From Bdellovibrionales bacterium (GTDB lineage Bacteria; Bdellovibrionota; Bdellovibrionia; Bdellovibrionales; JAMPXM01), in NCBI GenBank assembly GCA_016713885.1, contig JADJOF010000003.1, forward strand, positions 62,001 to 126,000: DNA of 64,000 bases, given 5' to 3'. The position numbers and the translations under genes were made by a program. Shown piece after piece: positions 19,591 through 28,758 of the stretch. How positions within the stretch are numbered: position 1 is the stretch's first letter; the number at the start of each line of letters is the position of its first letter. Below the pieces are notes generated by a model. It was not told the origin of the DNA. It saw only the letters and a list, made by a program, of their open reading frames with translations, and ran no database searches.

Positions 19591-19713
19591 CCTGAAACGA
19601 CACTCCTCATTGAACACTCCTCCCATCATCGTGTGGACGCGCCCTGGTTGTAAACCGCAAAAACCGTTAAAGACTGGACTTCAGTCGCCGGACCTTCGGT
19701 CCGAAACGAAGGT

Positions 19714-20238
19714 ATGGCTGAAGAAAAAGCGGCAGGAAAAGCAGAAGGCGCAGGCGGCGGTAAGAAATTTGACCCCTCAAAGATCCTCTTTGGGCTCTTT
19801 GTAGCTCTAGACTTTGCGGCGCTCGGTGCTGGGGCGTTTATGACGTACCAGGCGACGCTCGGGTGGGTGCGGCCATCGGTTCGGGAGCCGGCGGCCATTG
19901 AGGCACTCAAAAAGGACCGTGAGACAGAGGGCGTTCGAGATTCTGTTCTCTACACGATGCCATCATTCACGGTGAACCTTGGCGGGCAGCCGAAGCGGAT
20001 GATTCGCGTCGAGCTGACGCTGGAGATGCTTGATAAGGACGGTTTTGAAGAGATTGTGACCAATAGTCCAGCGGCACGGGACTCGATCGTGCGCATCTTG
20101 AATGACAAGACTTACGACGATATCGAGACCATTCAGGGGAAGCTGTTTTTGAAGGACCAGATCGCAGTGACGCTCAACAAGTCGCTCAAAGACGGAGTCG
20201 TGAAGGACGTTTACTTCAATGAGTTTCTGATCCAGTGA
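19714..20238 (+). CDS. FliL-like flagellar basal-body-associated membrane protein
   Basis: 174 aa with a single N-terminal transmembrane segment (LFGLFVALDFAALGAGAFMT) and a periplasmic FliL-type domain (FTVNLGGQPKRMIRVELTLE, PAARDSIVRILNDKTYDDI, DGVVKDVYFNEFLIQ). FliL proteins bind the stator ring and raise motor output. No other flagellar genes are here, so this may be a stand-alone paralogue. A 6-bp hairpin with a 3-nt loop (19689-19703) lies just upstream of the start and could affect translation. Confidence 0.85.
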   Translation: MAEEKAAGKAEGAGGGKKFDPSKILFGLFVALDFAALGAGAFMTYQATLGWVRPSVREPAAIEALKKDRETEGVRDSVLYTMPSFTVNLGGQPKRMIRVELTLEMLDKDGFEEIVTNSPAARDSIVRILNDKTYDDIETIQGKLFLKDQIAVTLNKSLKDGVVKDVYFNEFLIQ

Positions 20239-20278
20239 GTGTTTGACCAGAGCCGCCAACGTTTTCACAATAGAGACG

Positions 20279-21697
20279 ATGGCACAAATCAATCGCTCCC
20301 TCATCCTGTCGTTCTGTCTTGTCACCCTCATCGCGTCGACGCTGTTTTCGGCCGAACGAGCTTTCGCTCGTAAGCCGCTTCCGCCCGGTGCTCCGGACGA
20401 TGCGATATCGGTTTCGGGACTTGGAATTCAGTTCCCGGTCGAAAAAGAAATTCTAGAGAACGGTTTAACCGTTCTCTACATGCCTGACCACAGTGCGCCA
20501 CTGGTGAGCTATCACACGTGGTTCAAGGTCGGATCAAAAGATGAGAAGAAGGGCGTCACTGGGATTGCGCATCTTTTTGAGCACATGATGTTCAAAGGAT
20601 CGAAAAAGTACTCAGGCGACCAGTTTGACCTCTTGTTGCAATCAAACGGCGCGACAAACAACGCATTCACCACACAGGACTACACCGGTTACTACATCAA
20701 TGCTCCGGCGTCGAAGCTTGAGCTTTTGATGGATATCGAGAGTGATCGCATGGCGACACTCAAGATTGATAAAGGGGCTCTTGATTCTGAGCGCGAAGTC
20801 GTGAAAGAGGAAAAAAGATATCGCGTCGACGACAACCCAATGGGTCTTTTGTGGCAGGGCATCTTTTCGACGGTTTTCAAGCAGCACCCGTATTCGTCTC
20901 CGGTGATTGGAACGATGGAGGATCTCAATAATGTGACTCCCGAGATCGCACAGTCGTTTCATCGTGTGTACTACAGTCCGAGCAACGCCGTCGTTGTGCT
21001 CGCTGGAGATTTTGATCTCGAGCAGGCCAAGCAGCTGGTTAGAAAATACTACGGACCAATTCCGAAACAAGAAGTGGCGCGGGTCACTCATCCAAAAGAG
21101 CCCAAGCAGACATCGCCGCGCTCGGCTTTTATCAAAAAAGATGTGAAAGCGTGGACCATGGCGATTAGCTATCCAGCCCCCGAAGCTGGAACGCCTGAGT
21201 CGTACGCTCTCGATCTTTTGGCAGCGGTGCTTGGGCGTGGCCAATCGAGTCGTTTGAATAAGCGGATTGTCTATAAAGATCAGGCGGCGACATCAGTTGG
21301 CGTAAGTAACAATTCGCTTCAGGACGCCGGTCTTTTTCAAATTTTTGTGACTCTGAAGCCAGCCGAAACTCCGCGCAAGGCGCAAGCTCAGTTCTTGGCG
21401 GCGCAGCGGGCGGTCTATGGTGAGATGTGGCGTCCTCGCCATTTGAAGATTTCAGATCAAGAGCTTGAGCGCGCGCGCAATCAGATTCTCGCAAGCCAAG
21501 TTGAAGGCCTTAAAACAGTTCACGGAAAGGCTGAAGCGATCGCTGCGGCCGAGATCATGTTTGGCGACTATCGTCGCGTCTTTACCGATCTTGATCGTTA
21601 TATGAAAGTGACTTCGAAAGAGATTCAACTTGCTGCAGCTCAGTACTTGTCTCCCGAGCGGAGCAATCTCGTCGTCGTTCGACCAAAGGGAGATTAA
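20279..21697 (+). CDS. Periplasmic M16 (pitrilysin-type) zinc metalloprotease
   Basis: About 472 aa with a signal peptide (SLILSFCLVTLIASTLFSA). The inverted zinc motif HxxEH is present (AHLFEHMMFKGSKKY) with the distal Glu in SEREVVKEEKRYRVDD, so it should be catalytic. The C-terminal half carries the second M16 fold. It is followed 3 bp later by an M16 homologue lacking the motif, an arrangement known for heterodimeric bacterial M16 peptidases. Start ATG 20279; the frame opens at 20243. Confidence 0.93.
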   Translation: MAQINRSLILSFCLVTLIASTLFSAERAFARKPLPPGAPDDAISVSGLGIQFPVEKEILENGLTVLYMPDHSAPLVSYHTWFKVGSKDEKKGVTGIAHLFEHMMFKGSKKYSGDQFDLLLQSNGATNNAFTTQDYTGYYINAPASKLELLMDIESDRMATLKIDKGALDSEREVVKEEKRYRVDDNPMGLLWQGIFSTVFKQHPYSSPVIGTMEDLNNVTPEIAQSFHRVYYSPSNAVVVLAGDFDLEQAKQLVRKYYGPIPKQEVARVTHPKEPKQTSPRSAFIKKDVKAWTMAISYPAPEAGTPESYALDLLAAVLGRGQSSRLNKRIVYKDQAATSVGVSNNSLQDAGLFQIFVTLKPAETPRKAQAQFLAAQRAVYGEMWRPRHLKISDQELERARNQILASQVEGLKTVHGKAEAIAAAEIMFGDYRRVFTDLDRYMKVTSKEIQLAAAQYLSPERSNLVVVRPKGD

Positions 21698-21700
21698 GCC

Positions 21701-23146
21701 ATGCGCCATCAAGCCTCGCTCACAATTGCCTCGCTCACTGTTGCAGTATTGACGGTTTTGTCGGGTTGTACATCGAAGCCGGTGGCCTCCGGAGGTTCTG
21801 CGGCGTCGGTCGCAAGTGCGCCATCCGGTTCAGGTGTCACGGCGCTCAGACCGTATCGCGAAACCACGCTCCCCAATGGACTCAAGATTTTGTTCCTCGA
21901 AGACCAGACGCTTCCCTCGATTGCGTTGAGCCTGTTAGTGAAGACGGGTTCCGCTCAGGATCCAGAAGGGCAGTCGGGACTTTCAAACCTCGTCACTGAG
22001 CTTCTTGATCAAGGGAATAAGAAGCGCGACGCCATGGGTATTGCCGATGACTTGGCCCGTCTGGGTGCTCAGTTCGATGCATCCGCCAACTACGACTATT
22101 CGACACTCAGTCTGACGGGGCTGTCGTTTTCTGCAAACGAAGTTTTGGTGCAGTTCTACGATCTTGCCACTGGGCCTACTTTCCCGAATGAAGAGATTGA
22201 ACGTGTAAAAAAACAGGTGATCGCTCGTCTTGAGCGTGGGCTTGATAATCCAAGCTACGTCGCCGATCTTGCCACTCTGCGTGCGGTCTACCCGGCGCAC
22301 CCCTACGGACGGACACTGCTGGGTACTAAAAAGGACGTGTCTGGCTTAAGCAAGAAAAGTGTGATCCAGCATTATCTTCGCTACTATCGCCCCAACAATT
22401 CAATTTTGTCGGTGGTTGGAAAATTCGATGAAGCCTACGCGCGCAAGGTGGAGGCGACATTTGCCAACTGGACTCGTCGCGATGTTCCGACGTCTGATAT
22501 TCCGGTGCCCGTTGAAACCGCTGGAATTCGCCTGCGCGTTGTCGATAAACCAGGTCTGACTCAAGCGCAGATTCGCTTTGCAGGGCTTGGTATTGAGAGA
22601 AAGGACGAATCCTTCCTAGCGCTTCGCGTGGCCAACACGATTTTAGGCGGTGCCTTCACTAGCCGCTTAAACGACAAGGTTCGTAAAGAGCTGGGTTTGA
22701 CCTATGGCATCTCTTCGAGCTTCGATCCGCGCCTGCAGCGTGGTCCGTTCGAGATCGAAACCTTCACAAAAGTCGATTCGATCAAACAAGTCGTCGACGA
22801 GACACTTGCGATCTATCGCAGCTTTATCGAAAAAGGCGTCACCTCCGAAGAGGTCGATCGCGCCAAGGGCTATCTTCGCGGCGTGTTCCCGCAGGCAATT
22901 CAAACCAGCGAGCGCTTGGCTTTGAACCTGATGACTCTTCGGCTCTATGGTCTTCCGGATCGTTACCTGACTCACTACATCTACGATCTCGATCGGCTGT
23001 CGGTGTCTGAGATCAATCGTGCGATTCGGAAAAATATGAAGCCCGATCAGCTTTCGATCGTGGTGCACGCACCACAGGCCGCTGTCGAGGCGATCAAGCC
23101 ACAGGCAAGCTCGGTCGAGGTTCTCACGGTCGACCAGCTTCGCTAG
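21701..23146 (+). CDS. Inactive M16-family lipoprotein, partner of the upstream peptidase
   Basis: 481 aa with a lipoprotein signal (VLTVLSGC, lipobox Cys about residue 23). The M16 fold is clear (TTLPNGLKILFLEDQTLPSI, GLTYGISSSFDPRLQRG), but where HxxEH should lie the sequence is SNLVTELLDQGNKK, so zinc binding is lost. Family knowledge: the inactive subunit completes the clamshell chamber with the active one. The lipid anchor here would tether the pair to the membrane. Same operon, 3-bp gap. Confidence 0.92.
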   Translation: MRHQASLTIASLTVAVLTVLSGCTSKPVASGGSAASVASAPSGSGVTALRPYRETTLPNGLKILFLEDQTLPSIALSLLVKTGSAQDPEGQSGLSNLVTELLDQGNKKRDAMGIADDLARLGAQFDASANYDYSTLSLTGLSFSANEVLVQFYDLATGPTFPNEEIERVKKQVIARLERGLDNPSYVADLATLRAVYPAHPYGRTLLGTKKDVSGLSKKSVIQHYLRYYRPNNSILSVVGKFDEAYARKVEATFANWTRRDVPTSDIPVPVETAGIRLRVVDKPGLTQAQIRFAGLGIERKDESFLALRVANTILGGAFTSRLNDKVRKELGLTYGISSSFDPRLQRGPFEIETFTKVDSIKQVVDETLAIYRSFIEKGVTSEEVDRAKGYLRGVFPQAIQTSERLALNLMTLRLYGLPDRYLTHYIYDLDRLSVSEINRAIRKNMKPDQLSIVVHAPQAAVEAIKPQASSVEVLTVDQLR

Positions 23147-23353
23147 GCTTCGAAGCAGTACCGCCGGTTCCGTAGTCACCTTGGACGTCCAGAAAGCTCT
23201 GCGTCATTCGGCGCCGAGCGGCTCGGTGGCCGTTAATGTTTTCTCTGCCTCACTCTTCGTCTCATGTAGTTTCTTCTGAAACGACCGCCTCTTTCTGGCG
23301 GTCTCGACAGCCTCATCATCCCTCTTGTAGATGTGCACGCGGAGGGCCGTGTG

Positions 23354-24548
23354 ATGAAGAGCCTTTTGATACTTATTCTGGTGAGTCTTTACCTGCCGTT
23401 TGCGGCCGAGGCGCGGCGAATCGATGGTTTTTTTCCGATTGAGATGGTTCGGGATTTTTCTCCTGAGACAAAAGTGATGCTGAAACGCTCGATTTTTTAA
23501 AGTTCAGATAGGCGACCTCAAAGACATGCATGGAACGGCATTCTTGATTTCAAATGATGGGCTGATGCTGACAAACGTGCACAACGTGAAGTCATGTCTC
23601 GACGCGCATGGGCTTGCGACTACGGGATATGACGGAGCCAATGGCGATCTTGAGTGCGCAAAGCTCACGCTGAAAGACAGCGATGATCGTACACTTGGTG
23701 CGATCAAGCTCGTGGCAAGCTACCCCTATCACGTTGCGACAGGACACCGGGTAGAGGTGGCGGTCGTAAGGAGCACAGCACCTGAGGTGCTAGCCGAGCA
23801 GCCGTTGCAGCTATCGCGAGCAGTGCAGCCAGGGTTTGATTTACATAGCGTCGGTTACGCTGGGAAGACGTCACGCTCCATTCGCGCGATCGCAAAGCAG
23901 ATTCGAAGTCTCAATAAAGTCATCCGCCATTTTATTTCGCTCGATAGCGAAATGGCGGCGGTGGATCCTGGGCGGATGCCGACGCTTGATATCTTTGCTA
24001 TCTATTTCAAGTTTCTTCAGAGCAGTGTTCCGCTCGTGACGGAGTCCAATCTGCTTTCGGGTGTGATTGTCCCGAGTGAGCTTGTCGCTTGGATGAGCTT
24101 AAAGCCGGAAGAGGCGAAGAGCAAATTGGTCGACTTAAGCCGGCAGGCACAGCTGCAAGTCTATGCCTATATTAAGATGCTCGAGGGTCTTAAGTCGATC
24201 CAATATCGACGAGGGTATGTACGAAGCTATCCCGATGCAGACAATTCGTTAAAAAGTTCGCAAGCGAGTCTGAAGAGCGAGCGATGGCCGGGAGTTTGGA
24301 TTCTTCGTGGCGACGCGCGCCCGGGCTCGTCGGGAAGCCCGGTTGTTGATGCTCATGGTGAGGTGAATGGAATTGTTTTTGCGACAGGACTGATTGCAAA
24401 TGACGTTAGGAGTGGCTGCACACTCGATGTCATGTTTTCGGATTGGGAGAGTGAAAACTACGCCTCTTGCCGCAATGTCGGCTTCTTAATGGTGGATTCT
24501 CATTTTATTCGTCAGGCTCTTGATTCTTGGGGCATCGTGGTTCCCTAG
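23354..24548 (+). CDS. Secreted trypsin-like serine protease, one frameshift
   Basis: A signal peptide (SLLILILVSLYLPFAAEA) encoded from ATG 23354 (GGAGGG upstream) runs to a T6 run at 23493-23498. Removing one T joins it to the main frame (SIFKVQIGDLKDMHGTAFLI). The protease core shows catalytic His (LMLTNVHNV) and Ser (ARPGSSGSPVVDAHG). The usual Asp position (DxA motif) appears as Glu in HRVEVAVVRS. About 180 residues between these motifs and the Ser motif form an unfamiliar helical insertion. Probably exported and possibly degradative. The Asp-to-Glu reading is by eye and could be misaligned. Confidence 0.75.
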
Positions 24549-24589
24549 GGCAATGGTTGTTGCCGGCGGGGCGCTGAGTGTTGTAACTC

Positions 24590-24889
24590 ATGGCGAGCGA
24601 TTGCTCGCTTCTGAACACAGGAAGGTTTCCCATTAAAGACTTTATCCCGCCACAGCCGCCGAATTCGTTTCGCATCACTCTTGATTTGGATCGAGCGGAA
24701 CGGCGTTTGGATGCCGTATTGCTCGCGGCATTTAAGAATCAAGACGAGAAGCCGTCGCTCAAGGCGATCAGCCGAGTGAAATTCAAAGAGCTTTTTAGTT
24801 CCGGAAAAGTTCTGATCAAAGGCCAGCGCGCAACGCCCTCGTCGGCTGTCGCCAAGGGCATCACCTACGTCGATATTCTGGGCTACTAG
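24590..24889 (+). CDS. Small S4-like RNA-binding domain protein
   Basis: 99 aa. After a short N-tail, FRITLDLDRAERRLDAVLLA and SRVKFKELFSSGKVLIKGQR match the S4 fold at the N-terminus of RluD-type pseudouridine synthases, ending in SAVAKGITYVDIL. No catalytic domain follows, so it is a stand-alone S4 protein or a remnant of a synthase. The 42-bp gap after the protease and the lack of a clear ribosome site leave the start uncertain. Confidence 0.6.
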   Translation: MASDCSLLNTGRFPIKDFIPPQPPNSFRITLDLDRAERRLDAVLLAAFKNQDEKPSLKAISRVKFKELFSSGKVLIKGQRATPSSAVAKGITYVDILGY

Positions 24890-24914
24890 GTCCGAGCGAA
24901 AGTAACGCCGTGAC

Positions 24915-25286
24915 TTAGTGTGAAAGAGGGAACTGTGGCCGAGCGGTTGACGGCGCTTGAGGCGTCGGTGCGGTCGCGTTTGGAGCTTCTTTTTCGCCAA
25001 GCGAGATCGGGGCGACGGGTGCAGCCGTTGATTCCAAGCGGTGAACGGCTTGCGCGAGCGCTTTGAGGTCGCCCTCAAGATCGGCGATTTGTCCTTCGAC
25101 TCGCGAGAGCTCATCTAAAATGGCGTTAGTTTTAAAGAACCAGGCAAAGAACTCGCGCCCGGCAAAGACCAGGGCTATTCCCGCTAAAACCAGGGCTGCA
25201 AACACTGACCATGTTGGGATCTCGAGTTGATCGAATTGTTCAAGCCAAACGGGGATCTGGGTCAGAAAAGCGAGCAGGGTTTCCAT
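24915..25286 (-). CDS. Small membrane protein with coiled coil
   Basis: About 123 aa: one transmembrane segment (VFAALVLAGIALVFAGREFF), then a coiled coil (AILDELSRVEGQIADLEGDL) and a Pro/Ala-rich tail. No family recognised. Start METLLAFL at 25286 chosen; an upstream in-frame start at 25298 exists. Probably an inner-membrane protein with a cytoplasmic helical tail. Confidence 0.55.
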   Translation of the reverse strand: METLLAFLTQIPVWLEQFDQLEIPTWSVFAALVLAGIALVFAGREFFAWFFKTNAILDELSRVEGQIADLEGDLKALAQAVHRLESTAAPVAPISLGEKEAPNATAPTPQAPSTARPQFPLSH

Positions 25287-25388
25287 GACGGTGAGCATAC
25301 GCGGATGCCCCCGGTTTGTCCTGGGGGAGCTTTGAAACTCCCGAGGTCTTGAATCTTATTGAAAAAGGCAGTCGATTCGGCCCGTAAA

Positions 25389-26144
25389 CTATTTCTTTTT
25401 TGCCGGTTTCTTTTTCTTTTTTCCCAACACCATGTAGAGGCCAATGCCGCCGACGATGAGGGCCAGGGCCAAAACTCCAAGTGTGGCGCCATCAAGGCCC
25501 TTCGATCCGGAGCCTTCTTCTGGCAGCTCGTCGCCAAAACCAATGCCGCCGGAGTTACCGCTGCCGAGGAGGCCTGATCCGGGGACACCCGAGCCGCCGC
25601 TGCCGCCATTACCCATTAGGTTTTTTGTGGCCACGACGCGAAGAGACTCGATCGCGCGGAAGAAGTCATTTGAGTACTTCGCGTAATGCGCCTTGTGAGC
25701 GCTGAAGGTCACGAGGATTGCGATCTTGTCTTTAGTCGTCGCGAGGTAGCGAGTGTAGTAGTTTGGGATCTCGCTCGCGAAGTGCATGCCGTCAATCCAC
25801 ACGTGCTGGTTGATCATGCGGCTTTCGACCTTTTGGATCTGCGATTGGATGGGTTGCCCGGTTCGCGATGGAATCGTTCGCGGCGTTTTGAGGTGCTGCT
25901 CGTATGCGGGGAGCGAATCGGATGGGCCGACCTCTTTGGCGGTGAGGATGATCACGGCCTCACGATTGTCATTGGGCCCGGGCTGTGTGCGGCAGACCCA
26001 TTCTGTTTGTTCGAGCTGACAGTCCCAGCGATCGGCGAGGTCAAAGCTGACGTACGCATTTCGAAAGGTTTTGGCCGAGGCCACGGGGGCTGTTGCGACC
26101 GAGAAAACGGCGAGCGCCAGGGCGAACAAAGCATGCTTTTTCAT
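25389..26144 (-). CDS. Secreted protein with C-terminal membrane anchor
   Basis: 251 aa of unknown function. A signal peptide (HALFALALAVFSVATAPVAS), a compact domain with two conserved-looking Cys (RWDCQLEQTEWVCRTQ) and a Tyr-rich region (HFASEIPNYYTRYLATTKDK), then a Gly/Ser-rich linker and a C-terminal transmembrane helix (LGVLALALIVGGIGLYMVLG) closed by a Lys-rich stop. The layout suggests a periplasmic domain tethered by its C-terminus. Divergent from the LysR gene. Confidence 0.65.
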   Translation of the reverse strand: MKKHALFALALAVFSVATAPVASAKTFRNAYVSFDLADRWDCQLEQTEWVCRTQPGPNDNREAVIILTAKEVGPSDSLPAYEQHLKTPRTIPSRTGQPIQSQIQKVESRMINQHVWIDGMHFASEIPNYYTRYLATTKDKIAILVTFSAHKAHYAKYSNDFFRAIESLRVVATKNLMGNGGSGGSGVPGSGLLGSGNSGGIGFGDELPEEGSGSKGLDGATLGVLALALIVGGIGLYMVLGKKKKKPAKKK

Positions 26145-26258
26145 ACGCTATCAGGGTGGCGCGTTATCCTGGAGAAGAGAAGAGTTCCATCGTGCGCTTC
26201 GACGAAGGTCGAGCGAGTTCGTGCTTTTTCTATCGCGGTGGGTGTTAAATGTTCGGAT

Positions 26259-27158
26259 ATGAACTTGCAGCAGCTTATCACGTTTTCGACTGTGGTTTCT
26301 GAGGGCAGCATGACCGCTGCCGCCGAGAAACTCTATCTGACTCAACCGGCGGTCTCTCAACAGATTCGCAACCTTGAAGAAGAGCTTGGCGTCAATCTTC
26401 TCGATCGCGGTGCTCGCCACGCGCGACCGACGGTACAGGGGCAACTCCTCTACGACTACGCTCGGCGAATCATTCTGCTGACGACTCAGGCGCAGGCGGC
26501 CATTCAAACAATGGCCGAGGGCGTGCAAGGACATTTGCGGATTGGAACACTGAATTCTCTCGGGCTTCAGCTCGTCTCACCTGGGGTGGCGACGCTATTA
26601 AAACATCACAATCGCGTTTCGATTGAGCTTGTTTACGAAGAGGCAAAGGACATTTTAAAAGCACTTGAAGAGGGAAAGCTTGATATCGCGATTCTTCCAG
26701 AGATTCCTGTCGCACAAGCGCAAAGCTTGGAGCTCAACGTGCGACCGCTTCATCGCGATGAGATGTGGCTTGTGGCGAGTGGTAAGGATCCGTCGCTCCC
26801 AGAGGAGATCTCCTTTGAAGAGCTTGATCAGCGTCCGTACGTGAAGCTCTCAGAGAAATACGAAGGCTTTGATCAGGCCTTTAAGGCGGGGCTCGCGCGC
26901 ACCGGGGTTAAACTGAATGTCGTCTTTGAGTCGAACAACGTCGGAACTCTAAAGCGCATCATTGAATCGGGTTTAGGCTGGGGCTTTTTGCCGGCCCATG
27001 CCATCAAAAAACAGGTGCGCATGGGGCGTTTGAGCCATGTCGAGGTCTCAGACCTCAAGCATGCCACAAACGTTTCGTTCTATTCCAAAGACGGCGTCGG
27101 CAGCGCCGCCTCAATCGACGTTTTCTTCCGTGTCCTCAAGCAACAAGTCGGTACGTAG
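26259..27158 (+). CDS. LysR-family transcriptional regulator
   Basis: 299 aa. Winged helix-turn-helix at the N-terminus (LITFSTVVSEGSMTAAAEKL, LTQPAVSQQIRNLEEELG) followed by a periplasmic-binding-protein-like effector domain (LRIGTLNSLGLQLVSPGVAT, KLDIAILPEIPV, IIESGLGWGFLPAHAI). It resembles CysB/OxyR-type members but the effector is unknown. The reading frame is open back to 25686, but the family start is MNLQQLITF at 26259. The divergent neighbour (25389-26144) is the natural candidate target. Confidence 0.92.
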   Translation: MNLQQLITFSTVVSEGSMTAAAEKLYLTQPAVSQQIRNLEEELGVNLLDRGARHARPTVQGQLLYDYARRIILLTTQAQAAIQTMAEGVQGHLRIGTLNSLGLQLVSPGVATLLKHHNRVSIELVYEEAKDILKALEEGKLDIAILPEIPVAQAQSLELNVRPLHRDEMWLVASGKDPSLPEEISFEELDQRPYVKLSEKYEGFDQAFKAGLARTGVKLNVVFESNNVGTLKRIIESGLGWGFLPAHAIKKQVRMGRLSHVEVSDLKHATNVSFYSKDGVGSAASIDVFFRVLKQQVGT

Positions 27159-27164
27159 TCAGGA

Positions 27165-27221
27165 AAGGTACCATCTACCTTCCCGCGACTCAGCGAGTCG
27201 CGGGAAGGTAGATGGTACCTT
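27165..27221. terminator. Perfect 27-bp inverted repeat, bidirectional terminator
   Basis: The arms 27165-27191 and 27195-27221 are exact reverse complements around a 3-nt loop (AGC). It lies between the convergent LysR and rsmB genes, 7 nt after the LysR stop and 4 nt from the rsmB stop. There is no long T tract, so stopping would depend on the very strong hairpin. Confidence 0.75.
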
Positions 27222-27225
27222 GTGC

Positions 27226-28758
27226 TTATGACTTGGCGATCATGACGGCGGCGTAGAAGCCGTCGTAGCCGTTTTGGCCCGGATCGAAGTGGCGCTCCTC
27301 TTTGAGCGTGAATCGCGAATTACGCGAAAGAAACTTCTTCACCTGTTCGTCATTCTCACTCGGGAGGATCGAGCACGTCGCATAGACGAGTGTTCCGCCG
27401 GGCTTCACCATCGAGCTGTACTCGTCCAGGATCTCGGCTTGGATTGTGCGCACGCGATCAAGATCCTCGGGCATGAACTTCCATTTGGCGTCGGGGTTTC
27501 GGCGAAGCACGCCAGAGCCCGAGCAGGGCACATCGAGAAGGACGCGGTCGGCGCTGTTCTCAAGGCGCTTGATGGTTTTTCCGGATTCAATCAGTCGCGC
27601 CTCAACGGTGTCGATGCCAGCGCGAGCAACTCGTCTGCGCAGTTCGGTGATTTTGTTTTCGTGAACGTCGAGCGCGATGAGTTTGCCTTTGTTTTTCATA
27701 TTGGCGGCGATGGCCAATGTTTTTCCGCCGGCTCCGGCGCAGGCATCAATCACGCGCTCTCCGGGCTGTGCGCCGACAAGGTCCGCGACCTGCTGGCTTG
27801 CGCCGTCTTGTACTTCGAACCAGCCCTCTTTGAAGGCGGCTGCGGTAAAGATATTGCGCCGCTCTTTGAGGATCAGGCCATTTTTAGTTTCGTAGGCTTC
27901 ATCGGGTCCAAGGCTCTCTTCCTCGGCGAGTCGCGCTTTGAGTTCTTCGCGCGTGCACTTAAGCGTGTTGGCCCGAATGATCACCGGTGCCTGGCGATTG
28001 AGCTCGCGCAAGAAGCGTGGCCAGTGGGATCCAAGCTCTTTCATGCCATTCAAATAGAACCAGTCGGGAACCGACTCACGAATAGCCATCGTTGTGGCGT
28101 CGGTGCCGCGCTCAAGATCGGCGAGTTTGTCGGCGATAAGCTCGGGATTGAAAGACGAAAGCTCCGGCCAGTTCGGTAGCGCAGGTCGGCCATCGGTGTT
28201 TCCGGACATAATTGATTTTTCGACCAAGTGAGCGGCGAGCCAGCCCCAGAGATCTTCAACAGCGGGTGTGCGGGTTTCGATATCCCAGCCAACAGCGTGA
28301 CCATAGCGGCGGAACCAGCGCACGAGCTCGTAAACGAGTTCAGCGAACTGGCGGCGATCGCGGGCTCCCATGTTCTTTTCAAACTTGAATGCGCGTTCGA
28401 TGACTTTGTCGGCGTAGCGACCTTCGAGCATGATGCGTCCAACCGCTTCTAATGCGAAGCCAGCGACCGGGCGATGGAGTGGTGTCACGCCGCGCTCGTT
28501 GTGAACGTCGCGCGATGAGCGAAATGGATTTTTTAGACTAGGGCCGCTGGCTGTGCGCTCGGGACGTTCGCTATACTGGTCGCCGTCGCGATCGACTCGG
28601 CGTTTTGGCGTTCGTTCTCCGCCCCGCCCAGCGACTGGCTTCGGGCGAGGGCCGCGAGATGGTGCGGCCGGCTTAGTGCCGGGCTTGGCGCTAGGTGCGC
28701 CCGGGCGAGAAGAAGGTTTAGAACGTGAAGACGAGCCCTGACGAGATGAAGGTGCCAT
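27226..28758 (-). CDS. rsmB: 16S rRNA cytosine-C5 methyltransferase, RsmB/NOP2 family
   Basis: 510 aa. An N-terminal Arg/Lys/Pro/Ser-rich tail (about 80 residues), a NusB-like helical domain (ARDRRQFAELVYELVRWFRR) and a Rossmann methyltransferase with motif I (VIDACAGAGGKTLAIAA), motif IV (LLDVPCSGSGVLRRNPD) and motif VI (LVYATCSILPSENDEQV). Both catalytic cysteines (DVPCSG, TCS) are present. Its 5' end overlaps the upstream outer-membrane gene by 41 nt, so the true start may be further in. Confidence 0.9.
   Translation of the reverse strand: MAPSSRQGSSSRSKPSSRPGAPSAKPGTKPAAPSRGPRPKPVAGRGGERTPKRRVDRDGDQYSERPERTASGPSLKNPFRSSRDVHNERGVTPLHRPVAGFALEAVGRIMLEGRYADKVIERAFKFEKNMGARDRRQFAELVYELVRWFRRYGHAVGWDIETRTPAVEDLWGWLAAHLVEKSIMSGNTDGRPALPNWPELSSFNPELIADKLADLERGTDATTMAIRESVPDWFYLNGMKELGSHWPRFLRELNRQAPVIIRANTLKCTREELKARLAEEESLGPDEAYETKNGLILKERRNIFTAAAFKEGWFEVQDGASQQVADLVGAQPGERVIDACAGAGGKTLAIAANMKNKGKLIALDVHENKITELRRRVARAGIDTVEARLIESGKTIKRLENSADRVLLDVPCSGSGVLRRNPDAKWKFMPEDLDRVRTIQAEILDEYSSMVKPGGTLVYATCSILPSENDEQVKKFLSRNSRFTLKEERHFDPGQNGYDGFYAAVMIAKS

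Noticed and set aside
23283..23303. GACCGCC/GGCGGTC hairpin after the M16 pair as a terminator
   Set aside because: The stem is only 7 bp and no T tract follows, so it is not strong enough to report as a terminator.
25686..26258. N-terminal extension of the LysR protein
   Set aside because: The extension is antisense to the secreted protein gene and the family N-terminus starts at 26259.
27274..28179. Long plus-strand open frame of 301 codons
   Set aside because: It is wholly antisense to rsmB, shows no family motif and mirrors the codon bias of the real gene.
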